From assembly GCA_036873755.1 (NCBI GenBank), contig JAVTVY010037077.1, positions 107,802 through 171,801 on the forward strand: DNA of 64,000 bases. The letters are read 5' to 3'. Of the stretch, positions 37,563 through 49,103 are shown in pieces. The notes beneath the pieces are model-generated. The model ran no database searches. It was not told the origin of the DNA and saw nothing but the letters and a program-made list of their open reading frames with translations. Both the position numbers and the translations under genes were made by a program. Position 1 is the stretch's first letter. Each line of letters starts with the position of its first letter. This stretch comes from Hanleya hanleyi (lineage: Eukaryota; Mollusca; Polyplacophora; Lepidopleurida; Hanleyidae).

Positions 37563-37719
37563 CTATAAATAGGGATGATGTAATGATCTATAAATAGAAC
37601 AGGTTTTTCCCGTAAAATTCCCCGGAAAAAATAACACGACGCCCACGATCTATAAATAGAACAGGGGGGTTTCCGTGAAAAATCCCCGGCGTAGAGCTGA
37701 CGCCATGATCTATGAATAG
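37563..37719. promoter_or_regulatory. Array of MEF2-consensus sites (CTATAAATAG)
   Basis: Perfect CTATAAATAG (consensus YTAWWWWTAR) at 37563, 37588 and 37650, and a one-mismatch copy at 37710, each in gatctataaatag. Repeats of 60-70 bp with aatccccgg surround them. They could instead be extra TATA boxes. Position upstream of the gene's own TATA box favours an array of factor sites (inference). Confidence 0.55.
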
Positions 37720-37759
37720 AATAGATTTCCAAGCAAAATCCCCGAACAAATTTACACTG

Positions 37760-38925
37760 ACATAGAGCGATGACCTACAAAGCAGGGTTGACCCTTATCG
37801 GCTATGACGGACTGTTAATTATTGATGGATGTCCGATAATATAACACTAACATGATTTTATAGGGCGTTATACTTTTTTATTAGCCCTCCATTAATAATT
37901 AGTAAAATGCCCCAGCGTAGAGCTGACGCCCTAGAACTACTGTCTGTCCCAGATAATATATCCGAGACGTTTACGTCAATATTTCGGAGACAATTTATCT
38001 TACAAAATTGTAACTTCACACAGTATATAAACTCAAAAAATACTATTTTTCTCTCCATATTTCATTAAAATTTGTTGAGAATTGACAAAAATCACAAATA
38101 CCTACCATGTTATTTTAGGGTCACGATGACGTTGATCAGCCAATGTTATAACATGCCGGCTTGACGTCAAAAAAATAACCCACAAATCTGCCGTCTAATT
38201 TTTGTTTTCGCGATTTATTGAGAACTACTGGAAGGATATTCTTGATACTTTGGAATAAAATTAGTACTTTTTAGTTTATCTACTGTGTGAAGTTTCAATG
38301 TCGTCCGATAAATTGTCTACGAAAGTATCTCACAGACTGTGATGTTTACATGCGAAAAGACGCCTTTGTGCGTGTGACTGATAATCGAGTCAATGGCCTT
38401 CAAATAATAAGCTTCGGTATTGATCGAGTTACGAATGTTTTGAAAGTGATGACGGGCTAATTTTCCGTCGCCTGATCGCATTGAAGATTTAAAAAACTTC
38501 CGTTTTTTTGGACGATATATATACATGTAAGTTTCACAAGTTTTTTTTAGCATCTCATGATATGTCGAACTCGGGTTGGATAGTACGTGATATATAAAAT
38601 TTAGTGTTTACGTAACAACATTGTGGGCGCGGAAGTTTTCAAGATATGAATTTTATATTTCACTACACCGTTTGCAGTACCCAGAACAGCAGTTGAGATA
38701 CTGTACGAACCATCCACATGGCGAATTGCTAACTGAACACAGAGGAAGTTTGACCGTTTGGAACTAGTATCATTTGTCAAATTATTTTCCCTACCTGCAT
38801 TTTGACAGTCCAATGAAAAAATGGCCCAGTAGAAGATCCTTGTATTACATGACGACAGCTTCGAAAATATTTGGCATGTATTGGGAAAACAGCGGATATA
38901 CACGCCCTTTGATTGGTTGATAGTT
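37760..38925. other. No gene seen
   Basis: AT-rich sequence. A 137-codon frame (39014-38601, minus) starts inside the zinc-finger gene in another frame and shows no motif. The sequence may include the lost 3' part of that gene. Confidence 0.35.
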
Positions 38926-39243
38926 TTAGATCGTGTGCGGCGGTAAACACAACCGATTTTGAATATTAATAGATTCATGCACAATACGATTCCAGAAGGT
39001 AGGTTCTTCCTCACTTCCCTGGGATGTAGGCTGACTATCTGAGGTCAAGCTCTCCGTATCAGTAGATAGACTCTCAGCAGGCTCTGTTTCGGTATCAGTT
39101 GGTGGACTCTCAGCAATCTCTGTATCAGCTTTCTCTTCAGTGGGCTCCTCGGAGTTTTCAATCTCATGTATATTCTTCTGGTGTCGCGTCATATCGTAAT
39201 GTCTGGTGAACGTGCGTTCGCACTCAGAGCATGTATAACCCAT
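38926..39243 (-). CDS. Single-C2H2-finger protein with acidic Ser/Thr/Glu tail, cassette copy 3
   Basis: The ATG at 39243 gives MGYTCSECERTFTRHYDMTR, a C2H2 finger (C-x2-C-x12-H-x4-H) at residues 4-26. An acidic linker with repeated TDTE-AES and EPTFWNRI follows, then a stop at 38926. It is about 105 codons and open, but much shorter than copy 1. It lacks the downstream conserved block, so it is either a truncated gene or a short regulator. TATAAAAG lies 46 bases upstream. Its linker resembles cassette copy 4. Confidence 0.55.
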   Translation of the reverse strand: MGYTCSECERTFTRHYDMTRHQKNIHEIENSEEPTEEKADTEIAESPPTDTETEPAESLSTDTESLTSDSQPTSQGSEEEPTFWNRIVHESINIQNRLCLPPHTI

Positions 39244-39288
39244 GTTGACGGTTGAACGTCGACTGTGCACGTTTTGGGGCTACGCTTG

Positions 39289-39296
39289 CTTTTATA
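39289..39296 (-). promoter_or_regulatory. TATA box of zinc-finger cassette 3
   Basis: CTATAAAAGC on the minus strand, 46 bases before the ATG at 39243. The aacgcc-rich block (39308-39480) lies directly upstream. Confidence 0.7.
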
Positions 39297-39307
39297 GACA
39301 GTAACAC

Positions 39308-39480
39308 CCGTCAACGCCCAGCTCAACGCCTCCACGCCCTGGTGAAATAGCTCAGAAGCTCTGATTCTTCTAGACATTCCATGGAATTGACACTGATTCA
39401 TCGAAATGCCGTGACGCCCGTCGTTACGTCGTTACGCCTTAACGCCCGTCTCAACACCTTAACGCCCTATCCCAACGCCT
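39308..39480. promoter_or_regulatory. aacgccc/aacgcct repeat block upstream of cassette 3
   Basis: Seven or more aacgcc words, most preceded by tc or tt (tcaacgcc, ttaacgcc). The ctggtgaaatagctcagaag block is shared with both arms of the large inverted duplication (25700 and 30510). Factor unknown. Confidence 0.5.
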
Positions 39481-39516
39481 TATGCATTGTCGATCATCTA
39501 TGGACGGACATCATCA

Positions 39517-39732
39517 TCATGTTGGGAGTTGAAGAAGATAATTTTCCGTTTCCAGCTGCGCCTCCATAAAGGTTTGAAATGCCTCATGCAGGGTCAGCAG
39601 ATTCTGGGCACGGGTAGTTGTGCTGGTATCCTCTTTGAGTAATATCTGTTTCTTATGTAGCAGAAGACATACTTGTGTCACCCATTGGATATCATCTACG
39701 AGCGTGATAAGATGACAACGCCTATCAATCAA
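39517..39732 (-). pseudogene. Small helical protein, family copy A (5'-truncated)
   Basis: Contains LITLVDDIQWVTQVCLLLHK, then TTTRAQNLLTLHEAFQTFME and AQLETENYLLQL. The paralogue at 42446-42815 shares RCHL-TL-DDIQ, LLLH-KQIL and TTTRAQN-LTLHEA--T-MEAQLE. The predicted protein is all-helical and of unknown function. It lies upstream of zinc-finger cassette 3 in the same orientation, as copy B does with cassette 4. Confidence 0.5.
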
Positions 39733-39763
39733 TCACCATTCCCGGTGATACAGGCATATAAGT

Positions 39764-40060
39764 GTCGTTGATATGGGACTATTTTCTGCCCGCGGAGGCT
39801 TCTCCCCGGAAGTGACCGCATCACCGCCAGACCTGACCGCTTCATCGAGGATGAATACCGCGGAAGAATACACCCCCGGGGTCACCCGGAGAATGAGACG
39901 AGGCGACCACCCCCGTATTTGAAATCTCGCTGACAAGGGACTACTTTCTGTCCGCGGAGGCTTCTACCCGGAACCAGAAGCGACCGCATCACCACCGGAC
40001 ATGACCGCATCACCGCGGAGAGATACATCCACACGGTAACGTGACCGAAAGTGACCTTTG
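39764..40060. repeat. Two tandem copies of a ccgcgg-flanked 160-170-bp cassette
   Basis: gggactattttctgcccgcg at 39774 and gggactactttctgtccgcg at 39936 start the copies. Each ends with gaccgcatcaccgcgg or a variant. The ends pair (CCGCGGA/TCCGCGG). A further copy is at 32370-32500. Confidence 0.7.
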
Positions 40061-40339
40061 GCGGAACTAAATTGAACTTGACCTCTGTGACGTCACAAAT
40101 ATGCATTTTTTTTAGGTCAACTGTGGTTATTTTGCACTTTCGATATTACTTAGGCTCTACTAAGAACTTGTGGAAGTGTATTGCTTATTAGGGATGTTGA
40201 ACCTTGGCTCATTATGACATTAACGGATTTTGGAGCTTCTGGAATAAATGTTTCAATGAGGCGTAAATGTTGGTGATGTTAAAGGTATAGGGGGGAAAAT
40301 GGCGGTAATGTTAGAGGTATTGGGGAAAAATTGAGGCGG

Positions 40340-41260
40340 TGGGTAATGTCATAGATATAGGGGAAAATGATTGGAAATGGGGCGTAAAAATTCAGATGGA
40401 TGACGTCACGGATGACATTTACATCCATGTAGTCAGGGACTGGTGGAGAGATCTTGAAATGGACTTTTTGGGTTCGAGGCGGGCCCGTATTGGGCCTACG
40501 AGATCGGGGACGGTGTCATCTTGAAGGGCTTGGGATGTAGAGGAGGTTTGGGGCGGTTTGGATGGGCAGTGACGTCATGCTGCACATGCCCAGTCGAAGA
40601 GTAGTAGCGAACGTGGGAAGATTGAATGTACGTGGGGGTGTGTTTGCTCGATTGAGGGCTATATCTCATCCAAATATGGCGTGTGTGGTCTCATCTTGAA
40701 GCATTCGTGGTGAAGACCATGACTTGCGGGATGTCCATGTCACCTGAGACGTCATTGGTGACGTCCGTCATCAGCAGGAGTAGTAGCGAAAACGGGCATT
40801 GAGGGATGCGTGGGGATGTGTTTGAGTAATTGAGGGACCATTCTTCGTCCGAATGGGCATGTGAGGTGTCAGTTTGAAGCACTCGTGGGGCAGCGTCCGA
40901 CTGGACTGGTGTGTCGTGAGAGTTAGGCTATGGCTCGTATGTACAGGCAGGGAATTGTGTGGAAAGGGCCTTTGAATGGACGTTTTGGGGTAGGGATGGA
41001 CCCATAATGGTCCGTATGGGTCGTGTAAGGTGTCATAGCGAAGGGCTCCGTGTGTGAAGGACGACCGGACTGGTGTGTAGTCCGGTTTCGTCATTCGGTG
41101 CATGCGCAGTGAAGTAGTATAGAAAGTGGGAATTTGAGCGATGGAGGGGATATTCTTGTTTCAAATATAGTGTGTAGGGTGTCATATTGAAGCTCTTGTA
41201 CGTGACTGTGATGTCATTGGTGACGTCGTCAGTAGAAGAAAAAGTGAAGCGTCGCTCGAG
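40340..41260. repeat. Diverged relatives of the CRE tandem repeats
   Basis: Words such as gagtagtagcgaa, cgaatggg, gtgtcatcttgaag and tgacgtcat (40396, 40570) recur at about 150-180-bp steps, as in 24730-25650 but much more diverged. cgcatgcccag- and catgcgcagt-like remnants of NRF1 sites are present. Confidence 0.65.
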
Positions 41261-41479
41261 TGCACCCTTGAGAAATGCCTACACAATTTTATACTAGCCC
41301 TGCAAGTCTGCTCTGAATTCCTGAACTCAGGCATACTGGTGTTATTGGGTTCCATGGTAGAGTTACCTACACACACACGCACACACACACGCGCACACAC
41401 ATATGTAAACCCTAAAGTCTCAACGCCTTGACACGGTCAGTTAAGTGAACAAGAACAACAAGGGTTACAGGTCAATCAT

Positions 41480-41535
41480 TTTATTATCCCCTCCATCACA
41501 ACACACCCAAGCTTTGGGAGCCGCTATGGGTGTGT
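41480..41535 (-). terminator. 3'-end hairpin plus AATAAA of zinc-finger cassette 4
   Basis: On the minus strand ACACACCCA-t-AGC, loop ggctcccaaa, GCT-TGGGTGTGT (41535-41501), then AATAAA at 41485-41480. The stem sequence differs from 25904-25934 at both sides in a pair-preserving way. Confidence 0.65.
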
Positions 41536-41614
41536 TTACAATTCTCGTATGGCCTTGTCCAATCAGAAGCCGCTCTTGCCAATCGTCGATTCCTCTTGTG
41601 CCCCACCCGATGTC

Positions 41615-42363
41615 CTAAACATCACTAGGCAGTCCAGGATACTGTTGAGGCAACATGATGGTCTTCATGATTGACCTATGCGTGGGATCACCCTTCATTT
41701 TAAACGGCAGTAGGCTACACTGTTCACAGATCACCATGGTTGTTTGCCTGATGAAAGGCCGCATTCGAATGCAAGCCCCTTGCAAGTTATCCTGCCCAGC
41801 GTCCTCGATCACCGCAGCCTGGGTGCTACTGGCCGCTGTCGCAATACGGTCCCGAAAGGTAGGTATCCTTTCTCCTCACTTAAGCTTCCCTCATTGTTTG
41901 GGTCTGGATTATTTGCCTGGCTATGTGCGGGTAGGCTCTCGGTATCAGTGGGTGTACTCTCAACAACCTTTGCATCCGTTTCGGCCTCAGCGAGCTCATT
42001 GGCTTCTAACCACTCGGAGGGGAGGGAGGGAGGGAGGGAATTTGGCTTGATGTCACACTCAAGTTTGTTTCACTCATATGGTGACAGTCAGTTGGGTTGG
42101 TTGAGGAAGCCGGAGTACCCGGAGAGATCCACCGCCCTTCGGCAAGTAACTGACAAACTTTCACACGTAGACCAGCTGGGCTCGAACCCGTGCCAGTTCA
42201 GCGGTGTGAGGCTAGCAGTCACCAGCGAAGCGCCTTAGACCACTCGGCCACCGAGGGCCCAGCTAACCACTCGGTATCTCTATACCCATGTATCGCCCTC
42301 TGGTGCCGCATCATATCGTAGTCTGGTAAAGATGCCTCCACACTCAAGACAACGATAAGCCAT
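41615..42363 (-). pseudogene. Zinc-finger cassette 4, frameshifted and split by a SINE
   Basis: The ATG at 42363 gives MAYRCLECGGIFTRL, the start of a C2H2 finger, and a one-base shift then gives MRHQRAIHGYRDTEWL. A 245-bp SINE interrupts the gene at 42018-42262. Beyond it come an acidic linker (ESTPTDTESLPAHSQ) like that of cassette 3 and a C-terminal part with RMRPFIRQTTMVICEQCSLL, ending MKTIMLPQQYPGLPSDV. The left inverted arm retains a similar ending (EDMLPQRYPGLSDDD) near 26100. A further shift lies near 41870. Confidence 0.65.
42018..42262 (-). mobile_element. tRNA-derived SINE with 12-bp target duplication
   Basis: On the minus strand the head has A box TGGCCGAGTGG and B box GGTTCGAGCCC, spaced as in a long-variable-arm (Leu/Ser-type) tRNA. 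The 3' end is a CCCT-repeat. Flanking CTAACCACTCGG occurs at 42006-42017 and 42263-42274, a clear target-site duplication. It is not a functional tRNA gene: a non-tRNA tail follows. Confidence 0.85.
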
Positions 42364-42394
42364 GTTGAGAGGTAACGTCTATCGATGAGGGCTG

Positions 42395-42402
42395 CTTTTA
42401 TA
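42395..42402 (-). promoter_or_regulatory. TATA box of zinc-finger cassette 4
   Basis: TATAAAAG in ctataaaagcagcc on the minus strand, 32 bases before the ATG at 42363. It resembles the promoter of cassette 3. Confidence 0.6.
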
Positions 42403-42445
42403 GACGGGCGTGACCGAGCGTTGTCGGGCGTCAACGCCATATGGC

Positions 42446-42815
42446 TCAGCTATGGAAGTCCACATCATAAACAGTTGGAAGAAGAGAGTATAAAATGTAA
42501 TGTCCCGCCTCCAACTGCGCTTCCATAATTGTCTTTAATGCCTCATGCAAGGTCAGCGGATTTTGGGCACGGGTAGTTGTCTTGATATTCACTATGGGTA
42601 GTATCTGTTTATTATGCAGCAGAAGACATGTATACACTGGTCACCCTTTGGATGTCATCCATGAGCGTCACAAGATGACAGCGCATGCTTTCTCGTCTGC
42701 GTAGAGTTGCATCAGGGTTCCCAGCGCTCGAGCTGCATCAATAATAGCATCGGTAGTTTCTCGTTGGCGTATGGCCTGATACTCACGCCAGTTCCTCCAT
42801 CTTGCGATCTTAACA
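42446..42815 (-). pseudogene. Small helical protein, family copy B (frameshifted)
   Basis: The upstream part reads REYQAIRQRETTDAIIDAAR and LGTLMQLYADEK. After a shift near 42685 it gives HLVTLMDDIQ, and after another near 42635 LLLHNKQILP and LTLHEALKTIMEAQLEAGHY. It is longer at the 5' side than copy A. Rich in heptad-like Leu/Ile. Unknown function; companion of a zinc-finger cassette. Confidence 0.45.
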
Positions 42816-44480
42816 CCTGTAAAATCTCTATCCTTAATCGTCTTCAGTTTTCAGTTCAGTTCACAGGTTATGCTGTACAACATGTGCTGTTGTTGTAATT
42901 CGTATGTGTTACACGCTAGCGTCTTCAGAATCTGCAAATCACAAAAACATAAACAGTTTTGTTCACATGTCTGTCTTACCTTTTTGTCACCATGTAACAT
43001 TCCTACGGTAGTGCGGACTACTAAGTCAAAGATGGATATGCCGTAAAGTAGATTCAATCAGGAGGGCAGCATGAGCAAACACATTTGACACGAAACACAA
43101 GGGGCATGTCAACATAACATACGGGATCATGATAACGGACCATCTCTAATGTACACCGGTCTATGCAAGGCACATCATATATATTTTATTCATCTTCAAT
43201 AATTCAGCATCTAGCGATAAACAGGGCGCGTCACAAATTACAAATAGGTGAATGTCACAAATTTGGGTAACAACTATTGTCAAGACATTTGACACTTTGT
43301 TGCCCTCAGACTTGACTGTTTATGCATTGTCTCCTGATGCTTATACATGACGTATCAGCCCTAATAAGGCGTAATTAGAATACGATACCAGAAATGGTTG
43401 GAAAACACAGTCTTCAGCAAACCCATTAAATATCAGAATTGAGCTGAAACTAGATGTCTCTCATTGTTGTGAAATGTGACACGACTAGGTGTTTGCGACA
43501 CGACTAGGTGTTTGTGACACGACTAGGTCATTAAATGCCAACTGATTCAACGATAAAGGCAATTTATGATATATAGTGAATGCCTATATATTCTCATAAG
43601 TAACAGGAAGAATTGATACACTTTACAAATTCCGATGAGAAACGCTATTTCCCTTGTTTTTGCGCACCGGAAGATCCGATCACTTTTGTTCTGTACATAT
43701 GCATGGAACAATGTAAAAAGCTGATTTCGATAAGACATATTCCACGTATATTATCACGACCAATAATTTGGTAACTGGAGAGAACAACCGGAAGTATTTG
43801 AATTATTACCACACGCGATAAATAAATATTGTTATAAAGTGTGAATTGTTGTTAATCTATTTTTAATAACGTCCGCATTCCAAAATCTTACTAATTTTCC
43901 CACAAGGAAGCAGGGCAACCTACTGTTGGAGTGACTAACCGACATTTCAGTAGAATGTTAGTAGAAAGGCAATAGTTTTACAGGTTTCACAGTCAAAGCA
44001 GAGGTGACAGACCGACGGATGACAGAAAGACCATTAGAGACGCTCAGCCGGACGATCAAGATAAATCCTTCAAAGAGGATTCCATCTCAAATTAAGTAAG
44101 AATTAACAAAATAGTTCATGAGATTAATCAAGGTAGACAACTAAATTTCAAATTCAACTGTGATAAATCTATCAGTGCATGTTTGAAAATGAATAAGGCT
44201 TACTCCCACGCAGAGTTCAGGACAAGAGAGAGGATTCAATCTTGAGATTGTTATCTAATCCTTCTTGGACAGTACTATTCCTGAAGTCATGTAAATTTTT
44301 CAATTCAACTTTATTGTGACCTCTGCATGAATTACGTATATCAGGAGAATTCTCAAGATATAACAACAAAATAAGTCAACCAGAACGTCTGGGATATCTG
44401 GCGACAGCAATGGCCTCGCTAGAGATTTTATCTAATATACCGATCAACCCATTCACATCCCGCGAGTGTCGCCTCTGAGA
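42816..44480. other. No gene; short tandem repeat at 43477-43535
   Basis: Three copies of gtgacacgactaggtgttt (period about 22). Otherwise AT-rich sequence with short frames lacking support. Confidence 0.4.
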
Positions 44481-47400
44481 GAAGTCTTACGTGTAAGGAT
44501 GCTTAGCGCTGTTTTGTACTAAAAACGAGTACTTGGCGTGTCGAATCCCAATGTCGAAGGGATCACATTGTGGAATCGCCCAGAACTTGCTTAGAAAATT
44601 GAAAATGCCATTTTTGTCTCCCGCAGCAACGCTTGCTTCTTTGTGTCCGTGGATGTCCGCGTACAAATGTATGTCCGTGCATGTCTGTTTGAATTTTCCG
44701 CAAGCGATAACTTCCAAACGCTTTGTAGGATTCTTCCGAAATTTGGCATACGCATTCCTTGCGACAAGAGGCCAGTTGGTTTTCCATTTCAGCAACATCT
44801 GCCTGAAGGTGGCGCCACTGGGTCAAAATGGGTCTTGCTTCTTTGTGTCCATGGACGCCCGTTAAAATTATAAATTATAAGTCCAAACGCTTTGTCGGAT
44901 TCTCCCGAAATTCGGCATACGCATTCCTTGCGACAAGACACCGGCTCAGTCGCTGCTATTGCATTTCAGCAACATCTGCCTGCAGGTGTCGTCACTGGGT
45001 CTCGCTTCTTCATGCCCATTCCTGTCCATGGATATGTTTGCAACCGATGTTCTTTGCAAGCGATCACTTCCAAATGCTTTTTTGGGTTCTCCAGAAATTC
45101 AGCATATGCATTCCTTGCGACAAGACGCCGGTTGCTACTGCATTTCAGCAACATCTGCCTGAAGGTGGCGCCACTGAGTTTCTCTTCTTCTTGTCCGTTC
45201 CAGTTAAAATGGGCCTTCAATTTTGCTATGAAATCATTCTATTCCACATCATAAGATTAACCCTAAAGCTTTTGCATGAACCATATTTCATTTCAGAACT
45301 ATAATATGAAATAACTGGCGGGGGACTCCCCGCAGTACCGAACCTTTGGTTTTTTAATTTCGTGTCATCTTAAATGAAGAACAACATTTCCTTCAATTTT
45401 GCTATCAAATAATTGTATTCCACATCATATGATTTACACTTAAGCTTCTGCACAAACCATTTGTGTCCACACATGTAACTTACTATATTAATTACAACTG
45501 AGTTCCTATAGTTTGGGTCACACTGTGCTTATGATCAGTTTCATGAATTGAATTGAATTCAACCTTGTGGTTCTCAGACTGACAGATGATGGCATGCAGT
45601 TACCAGTGTGGTTGTTTCATGTACAGGGAGCTTTCTTTGGCTTTCAGGACAGCACACCACCACTACCCTCAAAGAGAGCATGCCCCCACTCCCAGGGTGC
45701 CGAGCCGCACCCTCTATCTCCCAAACTAGCCCTCGCCCGATCCTCATATATTTTGTTTGAGAATATATATCTCCAATATATCTTGGCAGAAAGTTGAAAT
45801 TTGTGTGTAGTCTGCAATATTGGTATAATTCTGCCACTCCTCAATGAATTGCAACCCCGAAAGGCTTCAATTTATCAGGCACAGACCAATGTTTTTGTAT
45901 TTGGTAAGTGGGTCCCTTGTCTATAGATTTTGCTTGGAATTGTTTTTCGTGCCAATCTGTCTCTGAGTGTCGCCACCTGGAGGCCAAGTTACATTTGCAT
46001 CTCCAGACAGTAACTTTTGAAAATCTTAAGGATTCTTTCCTCAAGATCTGGCTTGGGAATGTTTTTCGTGTTGATTCGTGTATAGGGGACACCACCTGAA
46101 AGCTAAGTTAAGTGTTTCCAGACAATAACTTTTGAAAACCTGGACCGATTCATTCCAAATTTGGTGTGTAGGTACCCCACCTCAATTTCTCGTTTGGCAT
46201 TGTTTTTCATGCCGATCCACATATAGGTGGCACCACCTGGGGGAAAATTTAAAATTATGTTCCGGACGATAACTTTTTAAAACTTGAGTGGATTCTTTCC
46301 AAGTTTGGTATATGAATACCTTACCTGAAGGTTTCGCTTGGGATTGTTTTTCTTGTCGATCTGCTCATAGGTGGTGCCACCTGTAGGCCAAGTTAACAGT
46401 TTCTATTTCCAATGTCAAGGGATCTTGCCTCAAGATCTCGGTTTGGGTTATTTTTTTTATGCCTATCTGCCTATACATGGCGCTACCTGTGGGCCAAGGT
46501 AAAATTGCATTTCCGGACAGTAACTGTTGGACCTGAACGAATTCTTTCAAATTTGGTATGTGGGTACCTTCCCCCAAGGTATCTTATGGGGCCATGTTAA
46601 TGATGTTTTTCCTAAGTTTTACGTTTTTACTTTCTTCACAAATGATGAAAGTTTCCTTTATTAAAGATGCAAAAGGGATGCCTCCTCGATCGTATTCGAT
46701 CGACTCTATCTAGTTTTTATGCGTATCTGCCTATACATGGCGCTACCTGTGAGCCAAGGTAAAATTGCATTTCCGGACAGTAACTGTTGGAGCTGAACGG
46801 ATTCTTTTAAATTTGGTATGTGGATACCTTCCCTCAATGTATCTTATGGGGCCATGTTAATGATGTTTTTCCTAAGTTTTACATTTTTACTTTCTTCACA
46901 AATAATGAATGTTTCCTTTACTAAAGATGCAAAAGGGATGCTTTTTAGATCGTATTCGATCGACTGTATCTAGTTTCTTCAATATTTGGCATATGCATTC
47001 TTTGTGACAAGATGTTGATTGGTATTGCGTTTCAGAAAGATCTGCCTGAAGGTGGCGCCACTAGGGTTCTTTCCGTTCTTTTGTGCTGCCACCGATAACT
47101 TTGAAACGCTTCGAAATATCGCTCGAAATTTGATTTCCGGGCAATAACTTGAGAAATACTCTTCGAATTCTTCCCAAATTAGGCATGCACATACATTGTA
47201 CCTTGCCCTGAGATGTTGTTTGGGATTGCGTTATCCACTTCTGCTTAGAAGGTGACGCCACCTGATGACAAAATCTGAACTTTGTTTTTGGCCAGTGACA
47301 CTTGAGATCTGCCTGAAGGTGGCGCCACTAGGGTTCTTTCCGTTCTTTTGTGCTGCCACCGATAACTTTGAAACGCTTCGAAATATCGCTCGAAATTTGA

Positions 47401-48550
47401 TTTCCGGGCAATAACTTGAGAAATACTCTTCGAATTCTTCCCAAATTAGGCATGCACATACATTGTACCTTGCCCTGAGATGTTGTTTGGGATTGCGTTA
47501 TCCACTTCTGCTTAGAAGGTGACGCCACCTGATGACAAAATCTGAACTTTGTTTTTGGCCAGTAACTTGAGAACTGCATGCATTCTTTTCTAATTTAGCA
47601 TGCATGTACCATGCCAGAAGATGTTGCATGGGATTGCATTTTACTCACTTGTCTCCGGTTAATACCATGACATAAGATGTCGTTTGAAATTGCGTTTCGC
47701 CCACTTGCGCCTATAGGTGGCGCCACCTGGTGTTAAAATTAAAATTTTCAGCCATTAACTTGAGGACTGCTCATCGGAATCTCCTCAAATTTAGCATCCA
47801 TGTATCATGCCAGGAGATGTTGCGTGGGATTGCCTTTCGCTTACTTGTACTTACAGGTGGCGCCACCTGGGGGCGAAATACCAAATTTGTTTCCGGGTAA
47901 TAACTTGAGAACGCCTCGTCAGATTCTTCTTAAATTTGGTATGAATACACCAAGACATATGATGTCGCTTGGGATTGCGTTTCGCCCACTTGCGCCTACA
48001 TGTAGCACCACTTCGTGTTAAAATCTAAATTTGATTTTGCTCATCGGATTCTTCTCCAATATGGTATGCAGATACCATGCCATGATATATCCTTGGGGGT
48101 TGTATTTCGCCTGCTTCTGCATACTGATAGCGACACCTGGTGGAAAAATCTGAAAATTGTTTCTGGCAATAATTTGACAACTGCTCATCGGATTCTTCTC
48201 AAATTTGGTATTCTATGCCATAAGATGCCGCTTGGGATTGTGTTTCGCACACTTGTTCCTACAAATCTAAATTTGGTTTCCGGGCAATAACTTGAAGACC
48301 CCTCTTCAGATTCTTCACAAAGTTCATATGCTGATACATGTACCATGCCATGAGATGATGCTTGGGATTGCGTTTCGCCTACAGGTGACGAAACATGGTG
48401 GCAAAATTTCCGGACAATAGTTTGAGGATACCTTCCGCTTCTCGTCAAATTTGGTTTGCAGATACTGCCTTGAGATGTGACTTGGGGTTGCTTCTCGGTT
48501 ACATAATGTCCATGCTTCACTGTATGGAAACTATATTGCAGAAGCAATCA
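44480..48550. repeat. Array of diverged 130-150-bp repeats with ggtggcgccacc cores
   Basis: Recurring order: ggtggcgccacctgg, ttccggacaataacttg, gattcttctcaaatttggta, catgccatgagatg, cttgggattgcgtttcgccc. More than 20 diverged units run mostly in one direction. Perfect ggtggcgccacc occurs at 47716 and 47857. Several units resemble the CTCF core (for example gccacctgggggc), but this is consensus matching only. Open frames reflect the repeat. Confidence 0.8.
47038..47571. repeat. Near-perfect 267-bp tandem duplication
   Basis: atctgcctgaaggtggcgcc starts at 47038 and again at 47305 and the following 250 bases appear identical, while neighbouring units are strongly diverged. This indicates a recent unequal exchange or an assembly duplication. 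Confidence 0.85.
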
Positions 48551-48747
48551 ATTTTTAGTCAACCGTTCTGAGTTGATCTTAAAACTTGGGAAGGCAGAAA
48601 GACCCTTCCGCATCCAACGCCTATGAAGTAGCAGTTGGCTCCCTCATGTATATCCCCTGAGACCAACAATGCTAAACAATATTGCTGCCAATATATTCGG
48701 TGGGGGACCCAGAATCCCCTGTCTGCTTCTTGCAATTCAACCTAAGC

Positions 48748-49103
48748 ACAGTCAGAACAATAGTGGCAGCTATGACCAAAAAAGGCGACGACAGTATCAC
48801 CAGTAGATGGTGATGAGTTAGAGCTATAACCATATTCCATCATCACCATTATATCGTGATGGCCATCGCCATTTATTGGTTATGACCTGAAATCTACATT
48901 CATTGCTCGTCGCCATGTATTGGTGATGGTCAGGCCTCATCGCCAATCAATGGGGAGATTTCAGTAAAATCTACACTCATTCCTCGTCGTCAGTTATTGG
49001 TGATCACCAGGCCCCATCGCCAATAAATAGCCACGAATGACCTCGTCACCATTTGTCCTCCCCAGTAAATGACGATGGGCCATCACCATTTTTCTGACTG
49101 TGA
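48748..49103. mobile_element. MITE with CACAGTCAGAA TIRs, copy 1
   Basis: Starts cacagtcagaacaatagtgg and ends atcaccatttttctgactgtg. The body repeats gccatcaccatttattggtgatgg-type words in both senses. A related copy lies at 52873-53056. Confidence 0.65.

Noticed and set aside
42018..42262. Functional tRNA-Leu/Ser gene
   Set aside because: The A and B boxes are present, but a long non-tRNA tail and a 12-bp target duplication mark it as a SINE.
44533..45304. Overlapping 80-160-codon ORFs
   Set aside because: They are generated by the dispersed repeat and appear in several frames at once with the same repeat phrases.
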